Notes: generated by a model from the sequence alone, not told the origin. A stretch of 6,608 nucleotides of DNA from UBA647 sp964400545 (GCA_964400545.1 CAYNUG010000121.1:1-6608), one strand, 5' to 3'. Positions 1 through 6,262 are shown, numbered from the stretch's first letter. A program made the numbers and translations.

Positions 1-559
1 CCTTTACAAATTTTCCCGATTCTTTTTTGAAATCAACACGAACTTCATAGTTCCCAAGAAATTCATCTTGCCCTTTTTTTTCAAGGTAAAGTACAAACCT
101 CACTGTGACTGTTCCCTTATTTGTCCAATTCTCACTATTAAGAACATCAATAAATAAATATGAAATATTTATATAACCCCGACCTTTACTAATTTTCGAT
201 CTGCTTCTAAACCTTTTATATGCATAATCGGTCTCCTCATTCTCGAATGGATATGGTCCTGCATATATATTTCCGTATATTTTCCCTGTATCTAAGTTCT
301 TATTTCCAAGAGTTCTATTAATATTAGTAATGTCAAACAAAAGCCCTATACTGTTTCCATCTTTTATTGAGTCAAAAATCATATCACTGCTGAAAAGGTT
401 GGTAACCTCAAATTCCTTATTCAAAGTCGCTCCGACAGTAACAGGATCTTTCACCAGCAATAAGTGGGCACTTTCATCAGCATTCCCTATAACAGAAATA
501 AGAACAAGAATAACAAATATCATTAATACTATTTTTACATCATTATTTTTTAAACTCAT
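1..559 (-). CDS. Exported protein of unknown function, partial (C-terminus beyond the left edge)
   Basis: I do not recognise this family. Translating the minus strand from the ATG at 559 gives 186 codons with no stop up to the window edge, so the 3' part is missing. The start is well supported: AAAGGAG lies 6 nt upstream at 566-572. Residues 1-9 are polar and basic (MSLKNNDVK), residues 10-24 are strongly hydrophobic (from IVLMIFV), and GNA at 25-27 is a plausible signal peptidase I site, so the product is probably exported. There is no lipobox cysteine. The rest is polar, rich in Asn, Asp, Lys and aromatic residues, with alternating patterns such as TVTVRFVLYLE and NYEVRVDF, which suggest a beta-sandwich-like extracytoplasmic domain. 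The visible part contains no cysteine. Only 1 nt separates it from the MFS stop, so the two genes are very likely co-transcribed and translationally coupled. Whether it works with the transporter is unknown. Confidence 0.8.
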   Translation of the reverse strand, partial: MSLKNNDVKIVLMIFVILVLISVIGNADESAHLLLVKDPVTVGATLNKEFEVTNLFSSDMIFDSIKDGNSIGLLFDITNINRTLGNKNLDTGKIYGNIYAGPYPFENEETDYAYKRFRSRSKISKGRGYINISYLFIDVLNSENWTNKGTVTVRFVLYLEKKGQDEFLGNYEVRVDFKKESGKFVK

Positions 560-560
560 T

Positions 561-1718
561 TCAGACTCCTTTATTTTTCACTTCAGAAGTTCCGATGAAC
601 TGAACAAAAATCAGTGATAAAATACTTATCATTGCGCCGATCACAAAAGGTATCCGCCAATCGATAATCCATAAAATACCGCCGAACAAGGGGAAAACAA
701 CTGCCGCGATATGATTGATCGTAAAACTTACAGCCATAGAAGGTGCAATATCCCCTGTATCAGCAGTTTTTTGAAAATATGTTTTTATTGCAATGGAAAA
801 ATTAAAGAAAATATGGTCAAAGACATATAGAATTCCTGCAATCAGTGGACTCCCAACAAATGCATAAGCAGTAAATATAAAGATCAGACTCCCGTATTCA
901 AGCGAAAGGACCTTCCTTTCGCCAAAATTATTTATAGCTCTTGCAATGACCGGAGCAAGAAGATAATTCACAAAGTTATTGACAACAAAAAGTATTGTAA
1001 TCATCTGAATAGAAAAATTGTAATGTTCTACAAGCAGAAAAACAGCAAAAACCACAAATATCTGCCTTCTTGCACCCGCCAGAAGATTAAGAACATAAAA
1101 AAGCCAATACTTTTTTCTTAAGACCATTTTCTTTTTCTGTGGTGGAAGATCTTTATCAGAAGGGTCCAGAACGATCGTTCTCATTGCTAAAAGAATAACT
1201 ACAGCCCCGATCAGGATATATAGTTCTCTCATATTGATATAAAGAGAAAGGAACCATATCATCATCCCGATAGCAATATTGGCAAGAGCTGAGATACTTT
1301 TAAACCTACCCATCACTATGGCAGATTCTGTTTTATCAAAATGTTGAAGTGTCAGTGACTGGTTTGTTGTTTCGAAATAATGAAATCCAACAGACATCAA
1401 GAGTGTTGTGAATATAAGACCTATATTTGTAGGGAAAAATCCGGTCAATCCTACACCTATCCCAAGCATTATAACGGATATTCTTGACAGATTATGCTCT
1501 TTGAAAATCAGCAACAAATATATGACCAGGAGAGCAAGGAATCCGGGGATCTCTCTTACAGATTGGATCACTCCGACCCAGAACCCGTCTATCCCGGCTT
1601 TCTCCACAGCAAAATTATTAAAAAGAGTTCTCCATCCCTGCAACCCTGCGGTTGAGGCAATAGTTAAAATAAAGAGAAATTTGTATATTGGTTTTTCTTT
1701 GATTTTTCTGCTGATCAT
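561..1718 (-). CDS. MFS (major facilitator superfamily) transporter
   Basis: This is a 385-residue polytopic inner-membrane protein, close to the usual ~400 residues of a 12-helix MFS carrier. Hydrophobic segments are visible at about 11-25, 45-71, 79-93, 99-117, 141-160, 165-182, 204-230, 238-258, 272-288, 291-312, 330-352 and 355-375. A charged loop at about 185-203 (DPSDKDLPPQKKK) is the expected cytoplasmic link between the two six-helix halves. RAINNFGERKV (260-270) resembles a degenerate MFS motif A at the start of the second half. The substrate cannot be read from the sequence. FETTNQSLTLQHF (115-127) and RFKSISALANIAIG (138-151) are family-like but not diagnostic. The start is the first possible ATG: an in-frame TAA lies 9 nt upstream. 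It has no Shine-Dalgarno site, unlike its neighbours. It sits 47 nt after ogg and 1 nt before the exported protein. Confidence 0.85.
   Translation of the reverse strand: MISRKIKEKPIYKFLFILTIASTAGLQGWRTLFNNFAVEKAGIDGFWVGVIQSVREIPGFLALLVIYLLLIFKEHNLSRISVIMLGIGVGLTGFFPTNIGLIFTTLLMSVGFHYFETTNQSLTLQHFDKTESAIVMGRFKSISALANIAIGMMIWFLSLYINMRELYILIGAVVILLAMRTIVLDPSDKDLPPQKKKMVLRKKYWLFYVLNLLAGARRQIFVVFAVFLLVEHYNFSIQMITILFVVNNFVNYLLAPVIARAINNFGERKVLSLEYGSLIFIFTAYAFVGSPLIAGILYVFDHIFFNFSIAIKTYFQKTADTGDIAPSMAVSFTINHIAAVVFPLFGGILWIIDWRIPFVIGAMISILSLIFVQFIGTSEVKNKGV
566..572 (-). promoter_or_regulatory. Shine-Dalgarno site of the left-edge exported protein
   Basis: The minus strand reads AAAGGAG, then TCTGAA, then ATG at 559. 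This near-perfect anti-16S match sits inside the last codons of the MFS gene. It fixes the start of the partial gene and shows that the organism uses classical Shine-Dalgarno initiation. Confidence 0.75.
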
Positions 1719-1723
1719 TTTAA

Positions 1724-1729
1724 ATTATA
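1724..1729 (-). promoter_or_regulatory. Perfect -10 hexamer next to the MFS start codon
   Basis: The minus strand reads TATAAT, then TTAAA, then ATG at 1718. Transcription usually starts 6-7 nt after a -10 box, which here would be at or next to the ATG, giving a leaderless or near-leaderless message. This fits the absence of a Shine-Dalgarno site. The best -35 candidate, TTAGGA 18 nt upstream, is weak. TATAAT is common by chance in A+T-rich DNA, so this is a candidate only. Confidence 0.35.
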
Positions 1730-1765
1730 ACAACGATTCGCACTATTTCCTAACCGATATTGCTA

Positions 1766-2419
1766 CTATTTGAAAATCTTCCCGGCTTCCCTGAACCACA
1801 ACAAAAGATCAAGATGGTCGGGAGGAATTCCGATCTTTTCTGAAAATCTCAGCATTTTTCTTTCTATCTCAAGATATTTTCTCCCCGATAATGAAGCTGG
1901 AGGATCATTAATAACAGAAAAGTTTTTCAGGTTCCTGAGAATATGTCTGTCCAGTATCGTAATATTATCTCCAAACCCGATATTTCTCAAAAAATGACCG
2001 GCTTCTTTCAAACCTATCCCTTTTATTTCTGAAACCAGCCATTTCCTGATCTCAGAGATATCTGAAAATCCTGAAATTACATCCTTAATGATAAATGAAC
2101 CTTTTTTATAAAACCTATCCCTTGCTGTAAGTATATATTCAGATTTTTTATATTTGAAACGGACTCCACGCATATCATCATGCAATTCTTTACTTTTTTT
2201 AACCTTCAGAATATTTTTTTCCCTGATCTTTAAAACAGACGCCCAGCATAGTTCAGCTTTTGATTGAGGTGTCATAAGACAGAACATCAACTCATAAAAA
2301 ATATCCTCCTGACTCCCTTCTTCCCAAGTTCTCTTAAACTCTTCAAGCCTTATTACAATATCTGATCTGATAGATCTATATTCGATCTGAAGTTCAGAAA
2401 TGGATCTGGTTAAATTCAT
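1766..2419 (-). CDS. ogg: Ogg2-type 8-oxoguanine DNA glycosylase / AP lyase
   Basis: This is a base-excision repair enzyme of the helix-hairpin-helix superfamily. Family members remove 8-oxoguanine and nick the abasic site through a Schiff-base lysine. The 217 residues match the compact single-domain Ogg2 class first described from archaea (about 205-215 residues), not the larger eukaryotic Ogg1. Visible features are the N-terminal FYELMFCLMTPQSKAE (41-56), the hairpin KGIGLKEAGHFLRNIG (133-148) containing the expected catalytic Lys138, and ILDRHIL (155-161) with the expected catalytic Asp157. The protein ends GKIFK, and in Ogg2 enzymes the C-terminal lysine takes part in recognising 8-oxoguanine, which strengthens the call. 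The reading frame has no Shine-Dalgarno site before the ATG at 2419 and starts 7 nt after the manC stop, so translation probably depends on coupling. The N-terminus aligns well with the family, supporting this start. Confidence 0.9.
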   Translation of the reverse strand: MNLTRSISELQIEYRSIRSDIVIRLEEFKRTWEEGSQEDIFYELMFCLMTPQSKAELCWASVLKIREKNILKVKKSKELHDDMRGVRFKYKKSEYILTARDRFYKKGSFIIKDVISGFSDISEIRKWLVSEIKGIGLKEAGHFLRNIGFGDNITILDRHILRNLKNFSVINDPPASLSGRKYLEIERKMLRFSEKIGIPPDHLDLLLWFREAGKIFK

Positions 2420-2426
2420 TAATGGT

Positions 2427-3491
2427 TCAGGATTTTTTTTTCTTCAGTTGATTTACAACATTCTTAACATTTTGGAGATTATCCATATTCGAAACGAGAA
2501 TACCATTTTCCGTACTTATCACTGCCACATTGTCAAGTCCTATAACTGCAACTGGTTTATCAATTGTGGAAAAAACCAGCGAATTATCGGAATCTATCAT
2601 TATATTCTCTGTAATATTAACATTCCCTCTATGATCCTTATTGTTAAGTTCATAAACACTTAGCCATGCACCCACATCATTCCAGGTAAATCCGGCACCG
2701 AACATCTTTACTTCCTTAACCTTTTCCATAAGAACATAGTCGATCGATTTAGGTACAACGGTATTAAATATCCTCAAAGAACTTTCTTCATCACCTATCG
2801 CTTTCTCAAGTTCAAGATAGAATTTATAGTAATCTCCGGCATATTCCTCAATAAATTCTTTGAAATATTTCAATTTATAAACAAACATTCCCGAATTCCA
2901 GAAATAATTTCCGGCATCCATATATTGCCTGGCAATATCTAAAGTAGGTTTTTCCTTGAATTCTTCAACTTTGAAAAATTCAGTATCACCTATTTTCTTT
3001 CCGGCAGTTCCATCAAACTTTATATATCCGTAACCGGTATGAGGTATATACGGTTTTATTCCTGAAGTTATAATCACTCTTTCTTCTGCAGCATCCATTG
3101 CATCTTTCATCTCATCAGCGAATAAAGATACTTCGGGAATATAATGATCAGCAGGAACAACCAGCAGAACACCATCGGGATCCATTTTTGAAAGAACTAT
3201 ATTTGCAAGAATAAGACAGGGAGCAGTATTTTTAGGTGACGGCTCAACTATATAGTTGGACTTTTTCAGATCAGGGATAGCACGAAGGGTAAGATCAAGA
3301 TATTTTCTATTTGCAACTATAAAAATATTTGAAGGTGTTATAAATTCTCTGAGTCTATCGTAAGTTTGACGGATCAGAGAAGATCCCCCAATAATATCAA
3401 GAAATTGCTTGGGTTTCTTTTCAGTACTGTATGGCCAAAATCGGGCACCCTGACCCCCTGCCATTATAAGTGCAAACCGGGGTCCTGCCAT
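2427..3491 (-). CDS. manC: Mannose-1-phosphate guanylyltransferase (GDP-mannose synthesis)
   Basis: This cytoplasmic enzyme makes GDP-mannose from mannose-1-phosphate and GTP, supplying mannose, and via other enzymes fucose or rhamnose, for surface glycans. The nucleotidyltransferase signature is clear: MAGGQGARFWP (10-20) followed by PKQF (27-30). Other family blocks in order are EPSPKNTAP (83-91), the metal-binding PADH (113-116), GYGYI (153-157), FKEKP (178-182), NYFWNSGMF (195-203), SIDYVLMEK (249-257) and TWNDVGAW (269-276). At 354 residues it is the short monofunctional form, without the C-terminal cupin phosphomannose isomerase domain of bifunctional ManC/AlgA proteins. AAGGA lies 4 nt before the ATG, and only 1 nt separates it from the DUF2147 stop. 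The gene ends in a lysine run encoded by A9, followed by TCC TGA. No glycosyltransferases or other sugar-nucleotide genes are visible nearby. Confidence 0.95.
   Translation of the reverse strand: MAGPRFALIMAGGQGARFWPYSTEKKPKQFLDIIGGSSLIRQTYDRLREFITPSNIFIVANRKYLDLTLRAIPDLKKSNYIVEPSPKNTAPCLILANIVLSKMDPDGVLLVVPADHYIPEVSLFADEMKDAMDAAEERVIITSGIKPYIPHTGYGYIKFDGTAGKKIGDTEFFKVEEFKEKPTLDIARQYMDAGNYFWNSGMFVYKLKYFKEFIEEYAGDYYKFYLELEKAIGDEESSLRIFNTVVPKSIDYVLMEKVKEVKMFGAGFTWNDVGAWLSVYELNNKDHRGNVNITENIMIDSDNSLVFSTIDKPVAVIGLDNVAVISTENGILVSNMDNLQNVKNVVNQLKKKKS
2433..2441 (-). other. A9 homopolymer at the 3' end of manC
   Basis: Nine consecutive A residues on the coding strand encode the last lysines of ManC, immediately before TCC TGA. 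Tracts of eight or more A are known sites of RNA polymerase slippage. The ogg frame is open back through this tract, so a transcript with one A fewer would read from ManC into Ogg as one polypeptide. The tract is seen directly; any slippage is inferred. Confidence 0.6.
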
Positions 3492-3492
3492 C

Positions 3493-3975
3493 TTATCCTT
3501 CCAGAGAAGATTTGTCGGTTCTAAGCCATGTCTGTGTTCGGCCTATCTTAAATATCAACTTGATATAGCCATAAACCTTGAGTTCTTTTCCTTCTTTTTT
3601 TGTATAAACCTGACAATGGTATTGTTTGCCGTTCTCTGGATCAACTATTTCACCATTGACCCATTTATTATCTTTTCTATAGAATCCCCACATAAATACC
3701 ATTCCAAGTGTCTTTACATTTTTCAATTTTCCTTTACATTTATCACAAACCGGGTCAGGATCCTCCCCTTCCTTTGGAAATATCTTAAGAATCTGTCCGA
3801 GAAGCTTCCCGTTACTATCGATCCACACTTTTACTATTGACTTCACTTCACCAGTATCATCATCAATCGTTTTCCAATATCCTTCCGGCGAAATATATTC
3901 AGCACTTACAAATAAAGATGACACCATTAATAAAACGATAAAAACAACAATCCCTTTTACTGATCTAAGATTCAT
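3493..3975 (-). CDS. DUF2147 family exported protein
   Basis: This small secreted or periplasmic protein belongs to DUF2147 (PF09917), whose biochemical role is not established. The family pattern is complete: GYWKTIDDDTGEVKSIVKVW, GKLLGQI, a DPVCDKCKG cysteine pair, NGEIVDPENGKQYHC and the closing GYIKLIFKIGRTQTWLR. Numbered from the preferred start, the cysteines fall at 77, 80 and 121. Residues 1-25 form a signal peptide (basic start, hydrophobic core GIVVFIVLLMVSSLF, cleavage after VSA). Two in-frame ATGs compete. AGGAG abuts the one at 3981 with no spacing but sits 6 nt from the one at 3975, so I choose 3975 (160 residues; the longer form would be 162). It lies 1 nt before manC and just downstream of a candidate promoter, so it probably heads the second transcription block. 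Confidence 0.9.
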   Translation of the reverse strand: MNLRSVKGIVVFIVLLMVSSLFVSAEYISPEGYWKTIDDDTGEVKSIVKVWIDSNGKLLGQILKIFPKEGEDPDPVCDKCKGKLKNVKTLGMVFMWGFYRKDNKWVNGEIVDPENGKQYHCQVYTKKEGKELKVYGYIKLIFKIGRTQTWLRTDKSSLEG

Positions 3976-3981
3976 ATTCAT

Positions 3982-3986
3982 CTCCT
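3982..3986 (-). promoter_or_regulatory. Shine-Dalgarno site that decides the DUF2147 start
   Basis: The minus strand reads AGGAG ATGAAT ATG. The site is directly joined to the first ATG, too close for initiation, and 6 nt from the second ATG at 3975, the normal distance. It therefore favours the second start. Confidence 0.6.
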
Positions 3987-3997
3987 AAATTTTTTTG

Positions 3998-4026
3998 ATA
4001 ATAACTTAAATCCATTATAATTTCAA
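3998..4026 (-). promoter_or_regulatory. Candidate sigma70-type promoter for the DUF2147-manC-ogg block
   Basis: On the minus strand TTGAAA (4021-4026) is followed by a 17-nt spacer and TATTAT (3998-4003). Five of six -35 bases and five of six -10 bases match the consensus, at the optimal spacing. The predicted start near 3991 would leave a leader of about 16 nt carrying the AGGAG site. It sits in the widest intergenic gap of the window. The region is A+T-rich, so chance matches are common, and I cannot confirm activity. Confidence 0.45.
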
Positions 4027-4035
4027 AATTGAAAT
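4020..4035. repeat. Inverted repeat overlapping the candidate -35 box
   Basis: The plus strand reads ATTTCAA AA TTGAAAT, two 7-bp arms around 2 nt. The loop is too small and the arms too A+T-rich for an intrinsic terminator, and no U-tract follows in the transcribed direction. Its overlap with the TTGAAA box suggests a possible operator, but a chance palindrome is also likely at this composition. Confidence 0.35.
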
Positions 4036-4051
4036 AATCTGATCGATAATT

Positions 4052-4315
4052 TCACTTCTTTTTACTTTCTCCTCCCAGCATATTTAAAACCGTAACAAAT
4101 AGAGCGGAACCAATAATTGACCAGAATACCGGAATACTCCTGATATATAAAAAATCATTTACACCTACACTTTTGCTTATCCAGCTTCCTATCAAAGCTC
4201 CGGCGAACCCAAGAATAATACTTGTAAAACATCCCTTTGAAGAAGATCCGGCTAATCCTGCACCAATAGAACCGCAAATTGAAGCAATTACAATTAGAAT
4301 TAATAATCTGATCAT
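4052..4315 (-). CDS. GlsB/YeaQ/YmgE family small membrane protein
   Basis: This 87-residue inner-membrane protein matches the transglycosylase-associated family (PF04226), linked in other bacteria to general stress responses but without a proven enzymatic activity. It has three hydrophobic segments, at about 2-22, 29-48 and 61-80, and a basic C-terminal tail (ESKKK). The family hallmarks are the glycine-rich GSIGAGLAG, then KGCFTSIILGFAGALIGSWI (27-46) and IPVFWSIIGSALFVTVL (61-77). Length is typical of the family. The Shine-Dalgarno site is weak (GGA 6 nt before the ATG). It lies 25 nt after the metallopeptidase gene with no terminator between them, so it probably ends the first transcription block. 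The 76-nt gap that follows shows no clear intrinsic terminator. Confidence 0.88.
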   Translation of the reverse strand: MIRLLILIVIASICGSIGAGLAGSSSKGCFTSIILGFAGALIGSWISKSVGVNDFLYIRSIPVFWSIIGSALFVTVLNMLGGESKKK

Positions 4316-4340
4316 ATTTTATCCATATATAATTATAATA

Positions 4341-4937
4341 TCACAAACCAGATCCATATTTAATAATATTTTCTTCAAATTTTATAAACCATGATCTTAG
4401 ATCCGATTCGATCCTTTTATGATCCGGGAATTTACTTTTGATCTTCTTTCTAAATCGGGGAGAATGTCCACCTTTCTCATTTAAGTGAAGCAATTCATGA
4501 TAAATGATATATGAAACAATATTTTCAGGTAATTTGATCAATCTTTTATTCAAGGTTATTACTCCATTACTTCGGCAATTACCCCACATTCTTCTCATTT
4601 TCCGGTACTTCACTATTTTCACTGTTACTTTCAGTTGTTCTTCATATAGTTTGATATATTTTTTGACGATCACGTTAAAAGCATTTATATCTCTGTCAGA
4701 AAACTTGAAACTATCTGCCTTTTCAATGATCTTAAGATAATCCGAATATTTTTTTTTTATTCTACTGATATTTTCCTTAATTATTTTATTAGGATTTCCA
4801 AATCGCGGCAATATCAAACGGAGAATCTGTCCTGAAAATTCTACTCTGAAATATTTCACATCTCTTCTGATCACTTCAAAAACAATTCCATCAAATTCAA
4901 TATGACCGTTCCTGCCATTCTTTTTTTTCATAAACAT
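4341..4937 (-). CDS. YgjP-like (DUF45) zinc metallopeptidase family protein
   Basis: This is a predicted soluble metal-dependent hydrolase of the YgjP/DUF45 family (PF01863). The family signature is complete: WGNCRSNGVITLNKRL (118-133), then YHELLHLNEKGGHSPRF (146-162), which holds the HELLH zinc motif at 147-151 and a third likely ligand, His158. The N-terminal part (about 10-50) is the usual beta-rich region ahead of the protease fold. Substrates in the family are unknown. The frame is open to an ATG at 4988, but that form would overlap the permease by 43 nt, and its extra residues are simply the permease's last helix read in another frame. I choose the ATG at 4937 (198 residues), 8 nt after the permease TAG. 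The ATG at 4931 is also possible, and none of the three has a good Shine-Dalgarno site. The gene carries an A10 tract at 4749-4758. Confidence 0.85.
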   Translation of the reverse strand: MFMKKKNGRNGHIEFDGIVFEVIRRDVKYFRVEFSGQILRLILPRFGNPNKIIKENISRIKKKYSDYLKIIEKADSFKFSDRDINAFNVIVKKYIKLYEEQLKVTVKIVKYRKMRRMWGNCRSNGVITLNKRLIKLPENIVSYIIYHELLHLNEKGGHSPRFRKKIKSKFPDHKRIESDLRSWFIKFEENIIKYGSGL

Positions 4938-4945
4938 CTTAATAA

Positions 4946-6238
4946 CTATGCTATGAAGTAGATCAAAGACAAAATAATGATCACCCATAGAGCAGGCTTT
5001 ATCTCCTTTAGTTTACCCTTTATTATTTTTAATACTGAGTATGTAATAAAACCGAATGCGAGTCCGTGACTGATACTATAACTGAATGATATCATCACAA
5101 TAATGATAAAAGAAGGAAATCCTATTTCAATATCATTGAAATCAATCTTAACTATATTTTTTATCATATAGAATCCCACCATAATAAGAGCAGGAGCTGT
5201 TGCTACCTTTGGTACGATCATCATTACAGGAAGGAACAGAATAAACACAAGGAAGAGTAGACCTGTAATTACTGATGTGAGTCCGGAACGACCACCAGCT
5301 TTAATTCCAGATGCAGATTCAATAAATGTAGTAGTGGTTGATGTACCAAAGATTGAACCGAACATTGTTGCAGCAGCATCAATCCCAAGCAATTTATCGA
5401 GTTGAGGAATATCACCTTCCTCATCTATCATATCCGCTTCTTTTGCAAGTCCAAGCAAAGAACCTACACTATCGAACAGGTCAATGAACATCAATGTAAA
5501 TATCGGGGGAATAAAAGAAATTTTTAACGCACCGAGTATATCTAACTTTCCAAATACCGGTTTGATATCTATACTGGTGGAAATAATCTTATCGGGTAAA
5601 GATATATCTCCGGCTATCAAAGATAATACAGTTGCGAAAAGGATTCCAATAAGAAGTGCCCCTTTTATCTTTTTTATTTCAAGAACTATCATAAGAAGAA
5701 GAGCGGAAATCCCTATTAGAACGGTCCCTGAAATCTTTCCCGCACTGACCATTGTTGCATCACTTTTCACAATAACTCCAAGATTCTGGAGCCCCATGAA
5801 TGCTATGAACACACCAATTCCTACAGCAATTGAATTTAATAATTCAGTGGGTATTGCTTTAACTATTCTTTTCCGCAATCCGGCAAGACTAAGAAGAAAA
5901 AATATCATACCTGATATAAAAACTATTCCGAGAGCTTGTTCCCATCCTATCTTTTCATTCAGTACCAGAGAATATGCAAAAAATGCATTTAATCCCATTC
6001 CCGGTGCCATGGCTATTGGGGAATTGGTTATAAGTCCCGTAAGAATCGTTATAGTTCCCGAGACAATGCAAGTCACAAGAATTAGAGAAGCTCTGTCCAT
6101 TCCGGCCGAGGCCAATATATCCGGATTTACAAAAATTATATAACCCATTGTCAGAAAAGTTGTTATTCCGGCAATGATCTCAGTTGAATAATTTATTCCC
6201 ATTCCCCGGAATTTTCCATTGATCTTATTGTTCATCAT
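4946..6238 (-). CDS. NCS2 family purine permease (AzgA/PbuG type)
   Basis: This 430-residue inner-membrane protein of the AzgA branch of the nucleobase-cation symporter-2 superfamily probably imports adenine, guanine and/or hypoxanthine with protons. The length is typical (430-450). Diagnostic blocks are TEIIAGITTFLTMGYIIFVN (19-38), NSPIAMAPGMGLNAFFAY (72-89), FIDLFDSVGSLLGLAKEA (251-268), and GTSTTTTFIESASGIKAGGR (298-317), which supplies substrate-site residues. Multiple hydrophobic segments fit the 14-helix fold. Which base it prefers cannot be read here. The start has two consecutive ATGs: AAGGA at 6243-6247 lies 4 nt from the one at 6238 and 7 nt from the one at 6235, so either is possible. 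It follows xseB by 24 nt and precedes the metallopeptidase by 8 nt. Its central ~950 bp are almost free of GATC, unlike the rest of the window. Confidence 0.93.
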   Translation of the reverse strand: MMNNKINGKFRGMGINYSTEIIAGITTFLTMGYIIFVNPDILASAGMDRASLILVTCIVSGTITILTGLITNSPIAMAPGMGLNAFFAYSLVLNEKIGWEQALGIVFISGMIFFLLSLAGLRKRIVKAIPTELLNSIAVGIGVFIAFMGLQNLGVIVKSDATMVSAGKISGTVLIGISALLLMIVLEIKKIKGALLIGILFATVLSLIAGDISLPDKIISTSIDIKPVFGKLDILGALKISFIPPIFTLMFIDLFDSVGSLLGLAKEADMIDEEGDIPQLDKLLGIDAAATMFGSIFGTSTTTTFIESASGIKAGGRSGLTSVITGLLFLVFILFLPVMMIVPKVATAPALIMVGFYMIKNIVKIDFNDIEIGFPSFIIIVMISFSYSISHGLAFGFITYSVLKIIKGKLKEIKPALWVIIILSLIYFIA

Positions 6239-6262
6239 TTATTCCTTAGAGCAAGTCTGATC

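Noticed and set aside
330..617. A plus-strand open frame of 95 codons at the left end
   Set aside because: It lies opposite the exported-protein gene and the end of the MFS gene, both better supported by ribosome sites and composition.
2400..2663. A plus-strand open frame opposite the end of manC
   Set aside because: It is antisense to conserved manC sequence and has no independent coding evidence.
4020..4035. Inverted repeat read as an intrinsic terminator of the membrane-protein gene
   Set aside because: A 2-nt loop, weak A/T arms and no following U-run make a terminator unlikely; it is kept only as a possible operator.
5484..6143. A 219-codon open frame on the plus strand inside the permease gene
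   Set aside because: It is fully antisense to a permease with strong family motifs, has no ribosome site, and its translation is a low-complexity mix rich in Ile, Pro and Arg typical of a mirror frame.
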